This document shows, in pieces, positions 1 to 9,099 of a DNA stretch of 45,461 nucleotides. A program made the position numbers and the translations under genes. The notes beneath the pieces are model-generated. The model ran no database searches and was not told the origin of the DNA. It worked only from the letters and a program-made list of their open reading frames with translations. The stretch lies in assembly GCA_913065105.1 (NCBI GenBank), contig CAJXZZ010000013.1, forward strand, positions 1 through 45,461, read 5' to 3'. The stretch comes from an uncultured Gammaproteobacteria bacterium. GTDB taxonomy: Bacteria > Pseudomonadota > Gammaproteobacteria > SZUA-229. Numbering within the stretch: the stretch's first letter is position 1; each line of letters begins with the position of its first letter.

Positions 1-823
1 AATAGCGCTTAATCGTACCATCGATGACACGAATATAGTCGAGAAGCAACTCGGTTATGCAATCTATGCCGAAATACCACTTTCAGAATATCAGAACAAG
101 GCATCCAGGGCTGCCAAAAAACGCTCGGAGAGTACCCGCTACGAACTTCTTGCTCATGTGAATAAGGATGATCATGTTCTCGAAAGTTTCAGAAGCCTGC
201 GCACCAGTATCCAGTTTGCCTTGATGGAAGCAGAGAATAAAATAGTTATGATATCAGGGCCGTCTCCAGAGATCGGTAAATCATTTGTTTCGAGCAATTT
301 TGCTTATCTAATGGCCGAATCAGGTAAAAGGATATTATTAATTGATGCCGATATGCGCAAGGGTCATATCCATACCTCATTTAATATTGAACAATCACCA
401 GGATTATCCGAAATGCTTAGTGGTGAACACGAGTTATCAGATGTTATTCATAAGGATACCTTGCATAAAGATTTGGACGTAATTACTAGTGGTATTTATC
501 CACCTAATCCCTCAGAGCTTTTGATGAGCGATGCTTTCAAAACCTTATTAAATAACATTGAAGAAAACTATGATCTGGTTATTATCGATACCCCGCCGAT
601 TTTAGCGGTAACGGATGCATCAATTGTGGGGCAATATGCTGCAACCAGTTTTATGATTCTGCGTTCGGGCAGTCATCATCTGCGTGAAATCCAGATGGCA
701 TTCAAACGGTTTAAGCAGAATGGTGTACACATCAAGGGAGCTATCTTCAATGGTATCGAGTTGAAGAATGGGCGTTACGGTGATAAGTATTACTGTTATA
801 AATATGAGTACAAAAATAATTAG
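1..823 (+). CDS. Polysaccharide-export tyrosine autokinase (Wzc/BY-kinase), C-terminal part
   Basis: The reading frame is open from base 2, so this is the 3' part (about 273 residues) of a gene beginning left of the window; the GTG at 158 is internal. The visible part is the cytoplasmic kinase domain of a bacterial tyrosine kinase, which autophosphorylates and controls Wzx/Wzy-type exopolysaccharide polymerisation and export. Seen: the linker before the kinase (EKQLGYAIYAEIPLSE), the ESFRSLRTS oligomerisation motif, Walker A GPSPEIGKS, Walker A' ILLIDADMRKG and Walker B DLVIIDTPP. A C-terminal cluster of six tyrosines (RYGDKYYCYKYEY) is the usual autophosphorylation tail. The stop codon lies 3 bp before a transposase remnant, so the extreme C-terminus could have been altered. 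Family assignment is secure; which polysaccharide it serves cannot be seen. Confidence 0.93.
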   Translation, partial: IALNRTIDDTNIVEKQLGYAIYAEIPLSEYQNKASRAAKKRSESTRYELLAHVNKDDHVLESFRSLRTSIQFALMEAENKIVMISGPSPEIGKSFVSSNFAYLMAESGKRILLIDADMRKGHIHTSFNIEQSPGLSEMLSGEHELSDVIHKDTLHKDLDVITSGIYPPNPSELLMSDAFKTLLNNIEENYDLVIIDTPPILAVTDASIVGQYAATSFMILRSGSHHLREIQMAFKRFKQNGVHIKGAIFNGIELKNGRYGDKYYCYKYEYKNN

Positions 824-826
824 AAA

Positions 827-889
827 TGCATTAATAACCAGGTGGCGATCAATGTGTTTATCCATCGACCAACCAACTATTCTTCGAAC
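827..889 (-). pseudogene. IS3-family transposase (OrfB) remnant
   Basis: On the minus strand this stretch encodes VRRIVGWSMDKHIDRHLVIN, close to the conserved RRIVGWSM...LVxxAL segment of the IS3-family DDE transposase OrfB (rve domain). The surrounding frame gives no further recognisable transposase and runs into the antisense of the kinase gene. It therefore looks like a short scrap of a decayed insertion sequence. No terminal inverted repeats or target duplication were found. The match is from memory of the family consensus over about 20 residues, so confidence is moderate. Confidence 0.5.
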
Positions 890-1523
890 TGGGATATTCA
901 TTATTGGGATTGTTTGAAAACTGTTCATGGCAATAAAAACAGACCAAGACAAATTAAACAAGACGTCCCTATTAGACGAGAACTGAATCAATAAATAACT
1001 CAAATATCATTTTTTTAATAATAGGTGAAGAAAATTCGCGTGATTTTAGTAAAAGTTTGATATTCGTATGTTTGATTTCAATAATCCAAAAGCCAATTTG
1101 AGCTAGCAGGCTACCGTATGAGCCTATCGTAAGAATAAGCGCATCGTACTCAATTGTAAGTTCATTGAAGCTGATAATGGCTACGGTAAGTCTTACAATC
1201 AGGTCAGTCTCAAAGTAAATAATAGAAGTTATTAGTTGATCGTATATGATTTCCATATCTACAGTTCAACATGAAATGTAGATCACGCAAGGGCCTAAAA
1301 GCTAATTTCTTTGAAATTTGATCTTGGGTAGCTATCTGATAAATCTCTATATGTTCGATCAGCCAGGTTATGCTTATTCGAAGCGCGGACTGATCTTGAA
1401 AATTAGATATGTCGCGCTCCATAAAAGCGCCATAAAAGCTCCAATATTGGGGCTATTCAGGACAACTCAGGGCTAAACTAGTGATTTTTTTAGTGGTGAT
1501 GGTGTTTGTTAAAGGCTAATAAA
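890..1523. other. Gene-poor AT-rich spacer
   Basis: No gene is recognised here. Two overlapping minus-strand open frames (972-1256, 94 codons; 1210-1422, 70 codons) encode Ile/Leu/Phe-rich peptides without known motifs and could be frameshifted remains of one gene or chance frames in AT-rich DNA. A 10-base direct repeat (ccataaaagc) occurs twice near 1419-1440. The region lies between a transposase scrap and the 3' side of a tRNA-Leu gene, so decayed mobile DNA is a reasonable reading, though unproven. Confidence 0.5.
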
Positions 1524-1545
1524 AACAATATCTTGTGATATTATT
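1524..1545 (-). terminator. Possible terminator of tRNA-Leu
   Basis: Read on the minus strand, the hairpin AATATC-acaa-GATATT is followed by GTTTTTATT, about 30 bases after the end of the tRNA. The stem is short (6 bp) and AT-rich, so the call rests mainly on its position and the T-run. Confidence 0.4.
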
Positions 1546-1570
1546 TGGGGACTGATAAACTACTAAATTG

Positions 1571-1657
1571 TGGTGCCGAGAAGAGGACTTGAACCTCCAC
1601 GAGCATAAGCTCACTAGCACCTGAAGCTAGCGCGTCTACCAATTCCGCCACCTCGGC
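1571..1657 (-). tRNA. tRNA-Leu (anticodon CAG)
   Basis: The minus strand folds into a complete long-variable-arm (class II) tRNA. The acceptor GCCGAGG pairs with TCTCGGC, the D-arm contains GGAATTGGTAGACGC, and the anticodon stem-loop CTAGC-TTCAGGT-GCTAG exposes CAG. The variable arm is TGAGCTTATGCTCG and the T-arm contains GGTTCAAGTCC. The terminal CCA is encoded (1571-1573). It closely resembles gammaproteobacterial tRNA-Leu(CAG), which reads the CUG codon. It is divergent from rnr and has its own promoter. tRNA-Leu genes are common integration sites, and the 3' side faces the gene-poor, transposase-bearing spacer, but I saw no duplicated 3' end within the window. Confidence 0.97.
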
Positions 1658-1681
1658 AAGTGCTGAAATTTCACGCAGCGA

Positions 1682-1710
1682 ACTTTACAAGGCGTTAAAC
1701 CCATTGTCAA
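1682..1710 (-). promoter_or_regulatory. Sigma-70 promoter of tRNA-Leu with GC-rich discriminator
   Basis: On the minus strand: -35 TTGACA (1705-1710, perfect consensus), 17-base spacer, -10 TAAAGT (1682-1687), followed by TCGCTGCG, a GC-rich discriminator of the kind seen at stringently controlled stable-RNA promoters. The start site would fall near 1675, about 18 bases before the mature tRNA 5' end. On the plus strand the same place offers TTGTCA (1704-1709) with an 18-base spacer to TATTAC as a possible rnr promoter, so the two divergent -35 boxes would overlap. Confidence 0.75.
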
Positions 1711-1764
1711 TTTGTTACTGCTCTATTTATTACCTTATACCTTATATATTTGTACCTTTAAATT

Positions 1765-4089
1765 ATGTTGAAAAAAATCAAGAATAAACTCCTCTCTCGC
1801 TTTGGTAAAAAAACCGCGGTTGTAGAGAAACAGGAATCTGTATCAAAAGGCCCTCAGCCTAAAACCAGAGGACCGAAGAAACACAAATCAAAACGCACAT
1901 CAAAACGTCCAGACAAACGCTCAAAGAAAACCAGGGATCCTGAAGCAAAATCAGAAGCCAGACGTTACGAGAACCCGGTTGCTAGTCGTACTCTAATCCT
2001 TGAAACCATCAGTGAAAACGGCATGATGACGCAGTCATCAGTATTTAAGGAATTACATGTCAAGCCTGACCAGGAAGAGGGTGTTCGTCGACGCTTGGGC
2101 GCCATGGTTCGCGATGGACAGCTTATACAAAATCGTCGAGGTGGTTTTTTACCGGTCGATGAAAAGCATCTGATTCGTGGTCATGTGATCGCACATGCTG
2201 ATGGCTTTGGGTTTTTAGTGCCAGATGAAGGTGGTGATGATCTGTTTTTAAATGCAAAACAGATGCGCGGTGTATTGCATGGTGATCGTGCAGTTGCAAC
2301 GGTCGCCGGTGTAGACAGGCGAGGTCGATTAGAAGGTTCTGTCATCAGCGTGATCGAACGTGCTAACACCACGCTGATCGGTCGTCTATTTATCGAAGAA
2401 GGCATCGCCTTTATCGTGCCGGACAATAAGCGTATCACTGACAATATTCTGATTCCGTCGAATATGACAGGTGAAGCAGTTGCAGGACAGATAGTTAAAG
2501 TTGAAATCACCAGCCAGCCGACGAAAAGGAAACAGGCGGTAGCCAAAGTTGTTGATGTTATCGGCGAGCACATGGCGCCGGGCATGGAAATTGAAATGGC
2601 CATTCATAATCATAGTATTCCCTATGAGTTTTCTGATGCCACAGCCAGTCAGGCGAAAAAATTTGGTGATAGTGTAAAAGATGAAGATAAATTAAAAAAT
2701 AATCGTGTTGATCTGCGTGATCTGTACCTGGTTACTATCGATGGTGCAGATGCCAGAGACTTTGATGATGCAGTGTATTGTGAACCACGTGATGGCAAAG
2801 GCTGGAAGCTAATCGTTGCTATTGCCGATGTTGCGCATTATGTTGATCTAGGTTCTCCATTGGACGAAGAAGCCTATGAACGTGCTACCTCTGTTTATTT
2901 TCCTGGCCGTGTGGTGCCTATGCTGCCAGAAGAACTGTCGAATGGATTGTGCTCGATCAACCCTGATGTTGACCGTCTGTGTATGGTCTGCGAAATGTTT
3001 GTTAATCAACAGGGTGAGATCGAGAGTTACGACTTTAAAGAAGCAGTCATGTGTTCTCATGCGCGACTAACTTACACCCAGGTTGCCGAGGCTCTTGAAG
3101 CTGATGGTACCGGTGAGATTGCGGCCGATGTTTATCCCCATATCGTTAACTTAAACGAGATGTACCACGCACTTTCTGCGGCTAGAGTGCAGCGTGGGAC
3201 TATCGAATTTGATACCACGGAAACGATCATCAATTTCACTGATGAAAAACGCATAGATAGCATCCGACCTTCGGTACGTAACGAAGCACATAAGATAATT
3301 GAAGAATGCATGATCTCGGCTAATGTCTGTGCGGCAAAATATATTGCTAAGAGCAAGAACCCTTGTCTGTATCGTGTGCATGAAGACCCTGCCGATGAGA
3401 AGATAGAAGACCTGCGCGGTTTTCTTTCCGACCTTAAGTTGAAACTTGGCGAACCTTCAAGAAAAATTAGTTCGAGCGATTATGCTGCGCTTAGTGCAGA
3501 GATAAAACAGCGTGATGATTTCCATATGATTCAGACGCTGATGTTACGTTCGATGAAACAGGCAATATATAAAGCTGAAAATTCAGGACATTTTGGTCTG
3601 GCATTGACGCATTATGCGCATTTCACTTCGCCAATCCGTCGTTATCCTGATCTGCTGGTGCATCGTGCGCTGAAACATATCGTTCGTAAGGCGAAGACTG
3701 CAGATTATATGTATAGCCAGGATCGTATGATGATTATGGGTGAGCATTGTTCAAACAATGAACGCAGAGCAAATGAAGCGACACGTGATGCTGAGTTTGC
3801 GCTGAAATGTGAATATATGCTGGATAAAGTTGGCCAGGATTTTGATGCGCATGTAACGGGTGTTGTCGGTTTCGGGTTGTTTGTCGAACTGGATGAGCAT
3901 TATGTTGAAGGCCTGATACACATTACTAACTTGCCTAAAGATTATTATGTGTTTGATCCAAAAACACATCTGCTCGTAGGTGAAAACCGTGGCAAACAGT
4001 TTGGTCTGAACGATAAAGTACGCATCCGCGTTTCACGCGTTGACATGGATGAGCGTAAGATCGATTTTGAATTATTGTCGGATGACTGA
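1765..4089 (+). CDS. rnr: Ribonuclease R
   Basis: 3'-to-5' exoribonuclease of the RNB family that degrades structured RNA and works in mRNA turnover and trans-translation quality control. The 774-residue protein starts with a very basic tail (about residues 1-70, Lys/Arg rich), then a winged-helix domain (about 75-130), two cold-shock domains and the RNB catalytic domain. The latter contains DGADARDFDDAV, whose aspartates (D326, D329, D332, D334, D335) include the metal ligands of the active site. A C-terminal S1 domain follows (VTGVVGFGLFVEL). Length is slightly below E. coli RNase R because the C-terminal Lys-rich tail is missing. No clear Shine-Dalgarno precedes the ATG. rlmB follows, as in enterobacteria. 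smpB, encoding its trans-translation partner, lies about 16 kb away. Confidence 0.97.
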   Translation: MLKKIKNKLLSRFGKKTAVVEKQESVSKGPQPKTRGPKKHKSKRTSKRPDKRSKKTRDPEAKSEARRYENPVASRTLILETISENGMMTQSSVFKELHVKPDQEEGVRRRLGAMVRDGQLIQNRRGGFLPVDEKHLIRGHVIAHADGFGFLVPDEGGDDLFLNAKQMRGVLHGDRAVATVAGVDRRGRLEGSVISVIERANTTLIGRLFIEEGIAFIVPDNKRITDNILIPSNMTGEAVAGQIVKVEITSQPTKRKQAVAKVVDVIGEHMAPGMEIEMAIHNHSIPYEFSDATASQAKKFGDSVKDEDKLKNNRVDLRDLYLVTIDGADARDFDDAVYCEPRDGKGWKLIVAIADVAHYVDLGSPLDEEAYERATSVYFPGRVVPMLPEELSNGLCSINPDVDRLCMVCEMFVNQQGEIESYDFKEAVMCSHARLTYTQVAEALEADGTGEIAADVYPHIVNLNEMYHALSAARVQRGTIEFDTTETIINFTDEKRIDSIRPSVRNEAHKIIEECMISANVCAAKYIAKSKNPCLYRVHEDPADEKIEDLRGFLSDLKLKLGEPSRKISSSDYAALSAEIKQRDDFHMIQTLMLRSMKQAIYKAENSGHFGLALTHYAHFTSPIRRYPDLLVHRALKHIVRKAKTADYMYSQDRMMIMGEHCSNNERRANEATRDAEFALKCEYMLDKVGQDFDAHVTGVVGFGLFVELDEHYVEGLIHITNLPKDYYVFDPKTHLLVGENRGKQFGLNDKVRIRVSRVDMDERKIDFELLSDD

Positions 4090-4134
4090 ACAATTATCGT
4101 CTTGCTGTTGGAACAGGCAGCGAGAAAATAATAA

Positions 4135-4239
4135 TTCACCGCAGAGACGCGGAGGCGCAGAGTAAAGCTTTTATTGTTTGTTGCGCCACAGGCGCTATAA
4201 ATAAATTAAAACTCTGCGCCTCCGCGTCTCTGCGGTGAA
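4135..4239. repeat. Perfect 29-bp inverted repeat element between rnr and rlmB
   Basis: Left arm 4135-4163 and right arm 4211-4239 are perfect reverse complements, built on the core CACCGCAGAGACGCGGAGGC. The 47-base loop contains a second small hairpin (gcgcc-aca-ggcgc, 4183-4195). The arms are much more GC-rich than the surroundings. The right arm is followed by GTTTTTATT, so the transcript could also act as a terminator or mRNA-stabilising hairpin at the end of rnr. The core resembles the CGCAGAGACGC-type dispersed palindromes seen in many environmental bacterial genomes (from memory). No transposase is attached. Confidence 0.9.
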
Positions 4240-4267
4240 AGTTTTTATTGGTAACACATAAATAATA

Positions 4268-5035
4268 ATGGCAAAAAAATCTCACGAATTGATCTATGGT
4301 ATCCATGCTGTTGAAGCAGCGCTTAGGAACCAGCAGGAAAATGTCTTACAGGTTTTTGTGCAACAGGGCCGTAATGATAATCGTATAAAAAAACTTTTAG
4401 ACATTGCAGATAACTCTGGCATTAATGTTCAATCGATAAGCAATGAAAAATTAAAAGAAAAATGCCCTAAGGCCAGACATCAGGGTGTAGTGGCTGAAAT
4501 CCGTCTGAGTAAAAACAGTGCGTTGTCACTGGATGATATTTTAGATAAAGAACAATTATTATTGCTCGTGCTTGATGAAGTACAGGATCCTCACAATATC
4601 GGTGCTTGTCTGCGTACAGCGGATGCTGTTGGCGTCGATGCTGTTATTGTCTCTAAAAATAGAAGTCCGGCATTAACACCTGTGATCAGAAATGTTGCCA
4701 GCGGTGCGGCTGAAACCGTGCCTTACATCATGGTTTCAAACCTTGCCCGTGCGCTGGAAAAAATAAAAGAAAACAATGTCTGGATCATAGGTACAAGTGG
4801 CGACTGCCCACAGACGATATATGATGCAAGTAAAAATTTGAAGAGTAATCAAAGCCTGGCGTTAGTCATGGGGTCAGAAGGCAAAGGTATGCGACGTTTA
4901 ACACGTGAGGCATGTGATGAACTAGTGTCCATACCGATGCAGGGTAGTGTCGAGAGTTTGAATATTTCCGTTGCTACAGCTGTCTGTTTATATGAAATTC
5001 GTCGCCAGCAGATAACGTCTTCTTCTGAGGCATAA
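4268..5035 (+). CDS. rlmB: 23S rRNA (guanosine-2251-2'-O)-methyltransferase
   Basis: SpoU-class SAM-dependent 2'-O-methyltransferase that modifies G2251 in the P-loop of 23S rRNA. Seen in the 255-residue protein: an N-terminal substrate-binding domain starting YGIHAVEAAL, then the trefoil-knot methyltransferase with motif 1 NIGACLRTADAVGVDAVI, motif 2 VMGSEGKGMRRL and motif 3 SVESLNISVATAVCLYE. The length is typical for RlmB (E. coli 243). It follows rnr, as in E. coli, after the 29-bp inverted repeat, and is 8 bp upstream of the next gene. It is therefore probably the first gene of a transcript through recJ. Confidence 0.95.
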   Translation: MAKKSHELIYGIHAVEAALRNQQENVLQVFVQQGRNDNRIKKLLDIADNSGINVQSISNEKLKEKCPKARHQGVVAEIRLSKNSALSLDDILDKEQLLLLVLDEVQDPHNIGACLRTADAVGVDAVIVSKNRSPALTPVIRNVASGAAETVPYIMVSNLARALEKIKENNVWIIGTSGDCPQTIYDASKNLKSNQSLALVMGSEGKGMRRLTREACDELVSIPMQGSVESLNISVATAVCLYEIRRQQITSSSEA

Positions 5036-5043
5036 AAGCGGAG

Positions 5044-6093
5044 ATGAGTGCTGTTTCTGAATTACATCTTATTATACCGGCTGCATGTGGTCCGCTTGCG
5101 GAGGTACAGTCGTTACAAGATAATCCTGTTTTAAAACACTGGGTGAATACCTTGTCACGTGCACATAGTGCTGTGTCTGCCGATAACTTGCATGATGTTA
5201 TTAAATCAGTATTCAGTTTATCTATTGACGGTGATCTACCAACGGCTGCTTTGACTATGTTTGCAAATCAAACGCATGATGCCTCATTAAATTATCTACA
5301 CGCCGACCCGGTTCATTTACGGGCTGATTTAGATCATGCGATATTAAGCTCTAGTGAAGATATGTCTATCAAGGAAAACGAAGCTGAGCAACTATGCGCA
5401 GCGCTTAATCAGCACTTCAACCAGGATGGTCTGGATTTTTTCAGAATAAATAATAATCAGTGGGTCCTATCGAGTAAAAAACCTATTCAGATGAACACTA
5501 CGCCATTAGTCGATGCTGTTGGCAGAAATGTTAATTTCATATTGCCGCAGGGTGAAGGTTCAGGTAAGTGGAAACAGTTACTCACAGAAGCGCAGATGTT
5601 GATGCATGCACATGAGGTTAATATAAACAGAGACAATCATGGCTATCAGAGTATCAATAGTCTCTGGTTTCATGGCTGTGGGAAATTGCCTGTAATTACT
5701 GGTAGTAAAATAACCAGCGTCTGTAGTGACCATGATGTGTTCAAAGGTTTAGCTAGTCAGATGAAATGTGATTTTATACAGAGACCGAATTCTGTCAACG
5801 AATACATGGAATTTTTATTGGACAACGAGGATAAGAGTGTTGATGTTTTGCATTTCTCAGAACTCGAACATCTGATCAATTATACCGATGTTAGTATCTG
5901 GCTGGATAGATTAACGGAAATATTGAATGACTGGGTATACCCGCTGCTAAAACTGGCGAATAAAAACAATATTAAAGTTACCGTTTACCCCTGCAATAAT
6001 AAACGATATCAGTTTTCAAAATATGATTCTCTAAAATTCTGGCGTCGAGGTTCATTAGGTCAGCATGTCAATAGTTACTCATCAAATGTCTGA
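5044..6093 (+). CDS. Conserved protein of the RpfE/COG4255 type (phosphoglycerate-mutase-like)
   Basis: A 349-residue soluble protein with no signal peptide or membrane segment. Position directly before recJ, length, the N-terminal HLIIPAACGPL and the central SLWFHGCGKLP segment fit a family found beside recJ in gammaproteobacteria. In Xanthomonas it is called RpfE, and it is sometimes annotated as a cofactor-independent phosphoglycerate-mutase-like protein (all recalled from memory). I see no complete phosphatase metal-binding motif set, so enzymatic activity is not supported. The C-terminal part has HFSELEHLINYTDVSIWLDRL. It overlaps the longest possible recJ frame, but not the recJ start preferred here. 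Gene real: high confidence; function: unknown. Confidence 0.75.
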   Translation: MSAVSELHLIIPAACGPLAEVQSLQDNPVLKHWVNTLSRAHSAVSADNLHDVIKSVFSLSIDGDLPTAALTMFANQTHDASLNYLHADPVHLRADLDHAILSSSEDMSIKENEAEQLCAALNQHFNQDGLDFFRINNNQWVLSSKKPIQMNTTPLVDAVGRNVNFILPQGEGSGKWKQLLTEAQMLMHAHEVNINRDNHGYQSINSLWFHGCGKLPVITGSKITSVCSDHDVFKGLASQMKCDFIQRPNSVNEYMEFLLDNEDKSVDVLHFSELEHLINYTDVSIWLDRLTEILNDWVYPLLKLANKNNIKVTVYPCNNKRYQFSKYDSLKFWRRGSLGQHVNSYSSNV

Positions 6094-6121
6094 AGGTAAA
6101 ATTCTTGCTGATCAGGTATCT

Positions 6122-7876
6122 ATGACTTCTTCGATCGTGCGCAGAAATACGGAGATAAGCAAGGCGTTGAACGATAGTGATCTACATCCTTTATTAAAAA
6201 AGATTTATGCTAACCGAGGGGTTACAACGCTAAAGCAGGTAACCTATAGCTTGAATGATCTGCTTGATTATTCATTGCTAAAAGATATCGATATCGCTTC
6301 GGAAATCATTGCCAATGCGATCATGCAACAAAAAAATATTCTGATAGTAGGTGACTTTGATGCTGACGGGGCGACCTCATCTGCTGTGATGATACGCTCA
6401 CTGAAGGCATTTGGTTTGCTCGATGTTGACTATCTGGTGCCAAACAGATTTGATTTTGGTTACGGTTTAAGTCCGCAGATAGTCGATGTTGCGGCACAGC
6501 TTAAATCGACATCAGGATCACCACCGGATCTGATCATCACCGTTGATAATGGTATCTCAAGTATCGAAGGTGTCAAACGTGCCAATAATCTGGGTATCCA
6601 GGTGGTGGTGACGGATCATCATTTATCCGCTGATGAACTTCCAGACGCAGCTGCTATTGTGAACCCTAATCAACCTGGCTGCGACTTTCCTACAAAATCA
6701 ATTGCTGGTGTGGGTGTCGCTTTTTATGTGATGCTTGCGGTGCGGGCTGTATTACGAGAAAAAAACTGGTTTGGTGAAAAATTGCCTGAGCCGAATATGG
6801 CCAATTATCTCGATCTTGTTGCCCTGGGAACGGTCGCTGATGTTGTGCCTCTGGATGAGAATAACCGTATTTTGATCGAGTTTGGACTGCAACGGATAAG
6901 AGCTAATAAAGGCTGTGCTGGCATCAATGCGCTGTTAACTATCGCTGGTAAGTCAATCGAGTCTTGTTCATCACAGGACTTCGGTTTTATCGTCGGACCG
7001 CGCTTAAATGCAGCTGGACGTTTAGATGACATGTCTGTGGGTATCGAATGCCTGTTGAGTGACGATTACGAGCAGGCACTACATTATGCAACGATGCTTA
7101 ATCAGATGAATATACAACGTCGTCAGATCGAAGCAGAGATGCTGGAGCAGGCGTTAGCGCTTATGGATCAACAGGTATCTCTGCTTACTGGCAGTGACGA
7201 AATACCTGATGCTCTGGCATTGTATGACGAGCAATGGCACCAGGGGGTCGTCGGTTTACTGGCATCAAGGATAAAAGAAAAATTTCATCGCCCGGTGATC
7301 GCATTTGCCGATTCAGGCAATGGTGAGATTAAAGGCTCAGGACGCTCTATACCCGGGTTACATATCCGCGATGTTCTGGATGCAGTTTCAAAACAACATG
7401 CAGGCCTGATCGATAAATTTGGCGGTCATGCGATGGCAGCAGGTCTGACAATAAAAAAGGATAATTTTGAAAAATTCAAAAAGGTTTTTAATGAACGGGT
7501 GAGTTCAGTTCTGCGTCCGGAAGACCTGAATAATAACAGTGAAACAGATGGACCCATAGATGCAAAGTATTTAACAATTGATACATCCGAACAGCTTAAG
7601 TATGCCAGTCCCTGGGGGCAGTTATTTCCAGAGCCAGCTTTTGATGATTGTTTCAAAGTTGCCAATTGGCGTATCGTCGGTGAGAAACATCTAAAACTGG
7701 ATCTTATCAAGGAAGATAGCGGAGAATGTTTCGCTGCCATTGCTTTTAATAAAACCGATGCAGATCTGCCGGCAGGGGATAATAGTATCCGTATAGTCTA
7801 TCGGCTTGATGTGAACGAATTTAGAGGTAATCGCAGTCTGCAGCTAATCGTTCAGCATATTGAAGCGGTAAATTGA
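6122..7876 (+). CDS. recJ: Single-stranded-DNA-specific exonuclease RecJ
   Basis: 5'-to-3' exonuclease of the DHH superfamily, acting in RecF-pathway recombination, mismatch repair and base-excision repair. Motifs seen: [13 protein letters not shown] (motif I), VTVDN-type segment [14 protein letters not shown] (DHH), [40 protein letters not shown] and [11 protein letters not shown] (DHHA1). The frame is open from an ATG at 6065. The ATG at 6122 is preferred because MTSSIVRR...[10 protein letters not shown] aligns with the E. coli RecJ N-terminus, an AGGT sits 4 bases upstream, and it avoids a 29-bp overlap with the preceding gene. This gives 584 residues (E. coli 577). Confidence 0.95.
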   Translation: MTSSIVRRNTEISKALNDSDLHPLLKKIYANRGVTTLKQVTYSLNDLLDYSLLKDIDIASEIIANAIMQQKNILIVGDFDADGATSSAVMIRSLKAFGLLDVDYLVPNRFDFGYGLSPQIVDVAAQLKSTSGSPPDLIITVDNGISSIEGVKRANNLGIQVVVTDHHLSADELPDAAAIVNPNQPGCDFPTKSIAGVGVAFYVMLAVRAVLREKNWFGEKLPEPNMANYLDLVALGTVADVVPLDENNRILIEFGLQRIRANKGCAGINALLTIAGKSIESCSSQDFGFIVGPRLNAAGRLDDMSVGIECLLSDDYEQALHYATMLNQMNIQRRQIEAEMLEQALALMDQQVSLLTGSDEIPDALALYDEQWHQGVVGLLASRIKEKFHRPVIAFADSGNGEIKGSGRSIPGLHIRDVLDAVSKQHAGLIDKFGGHAMAAGLTIKKDNFEKFKKVFNERVSSVLRPEDLNNNSETDGPIDAKYLTIDTSEQLKYASPWGQLFPEPAFDDCFKVANWRIVGEKHLKLDLIKEDSGECFAAIAFNKTDADLPAGDNSIRIVYRLDVNEFRGNRSLQLIVQHIEAVN

Positions 7877-7910
7877 TGCGGTTTGTCAGACAATTAAAAA
7901 AGGTAGTTTA

Positions 7911-8930
7911 ATGTACTCTTTATTACGGAAATTTTTATTTTTATTTGATGCGGAAACTGCCCATGTTTTTTCATTAAATATGCTGAGTTTTTTTAACTCA
8001 CTTGGTCTGTTGAAATTATTTTTTAAAAAGCGCATTGATGCGCCAGTCACTGTTATGGGGATAGAATTTCCTAATGCAGTCGGTCTTGCTGCCGGTCTGG
8101 ATAAAGATGCCAGACATATTGAAGCACTGGCGAAATGTGGTTTTGGATTCATCGAAGTCGGAACCGTTACGCCACTGGCGCAGCCGGGTAATGACAAACC
8201 GCGTCTGTTTCGATTGGTTGAAGACAGCGGCATTATAAATCGAATGGGATTTAATAATGCGGGTGTAGACGCGCTCGTTAAAAATGTAAAAAAAAGCAAG
8301 CCGTCCTGTGTCCTGGGAATCAATATTGGAAAAAATAAAAATACACCGTTAGAAAATGCGGCAGATGATTATTTGCTCTGTATGCAGCAAGTCTATGCAT
8401 ATGCTGATTACATCACTATTAATATATCTTCGCCTAATACACCGGGATTGAGAGAGTTACAGCATGGTGAAGGTTTGACATCACTATTAACACAGCTCAA
8501 AGATAAGCAGGCTGAGTTAGAAAAACAACATCATCGTTATGTGCCACTGGCGGTAAAAATTGCTCCTGATCTTGAAGCGAGTGAAATAGTTGATATTGCT
8601 GAACGATTAATCGCGGCAAGTATAGACGCTGTGATAGCAACCAATACGACAAATAGTCGTCCACCATCTTTGTTATGCCAGGAACTTGCGCAGGAACAAG
8701 GTGGGCTCAGTGGGCGACCAGTCTTCGAACTATCGACTAACGTTCTCAGACAGCTAGTGGCAGCGCTTGACGGTAAGATACCAGTAATCGCTGTAGGTGG
8801 GGTTTCATCTGCAGATGATGCCTTTGAAAAAATTAAAGCAGGGGCTAGCCTGGTACAGATATACACTGGCTTTATATATTCTGGTCCAAAGTTAATTCAT
8901 GACTGTGTAGCGCGATTAAAGAACAATTAA
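7911..8930 (+). CDS. pyrD: Dihydroorotate dehydrogenase (quinone), class 2
   Basis: FMN enzyme on the inner face of the cytoplasmic membrane that oxidises dihydroorotate to orotate in pyrimidine synthesis and passes electrons to the quinone pool. The 339-residue protein has the class-2 N-terminal membrane-association helices (about 1-35, [19 protein letters not shown]). FMN and active-site motifs are [27 protein letters not shown], the catalytic-serine motif [25 protein letters not shown] and a C-terminal [25 protein letters not shown] Shine-Dalgarno-like AAGGTAG precedes the ATG. It follows recJ after 34 bp in the same direction. Confidence 0.96.
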   Translation: MYSLLRKFLFLFDAETAHVFSLNMLSFFNSLGLLKLFFKKRIDAPVTVMGIEFPNAVGLAAGLDKDARHIEALAKCGFGFIEVGTVTPLAQPGNDKPRLFRLVEDSGIINRMGFNNAGVDALVKNVKKSKPSCVLGINIGKNKNTPLENAADDYLLCMQQVYAYADYITINISSPNTPGLRELQHGEGLTSLLTQLKDKQAELEKQHHRYVPLAVKIAPDLEASEIVDIAERLIAASIDAVIATNTTNSRPPSLLCQELAQEQGGLSGRPVFELSTNVLRQLVAALDGKIPVIAVGGVSSADDAFEKIKAGASLVQIYTGFIYSGPKLIHDCVARLKNN

Positions 8931-9099
8931 AACATTATGATCATTTTGTTAAATACATGATGCTTTCTGCTATATTTAAATATAATAATCTAATAAAAAC
9001 ATAATCTTATCTGATTTTTTGGTGGCTGAATTTGTAACAAGATATTATGGCTTGTGAATGTAACAGGCTACCGATTTTCACAATATTTGAGGTGTAGTA

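Noticed and set aside
972-1422. Two overlapping minus-strand frames of 94 and 70 codons
   Set aside because: No recognisable motifs, hydrophobic composition expected from AT-rich DNA, overlapping each other; kept only as part of the spacer description.
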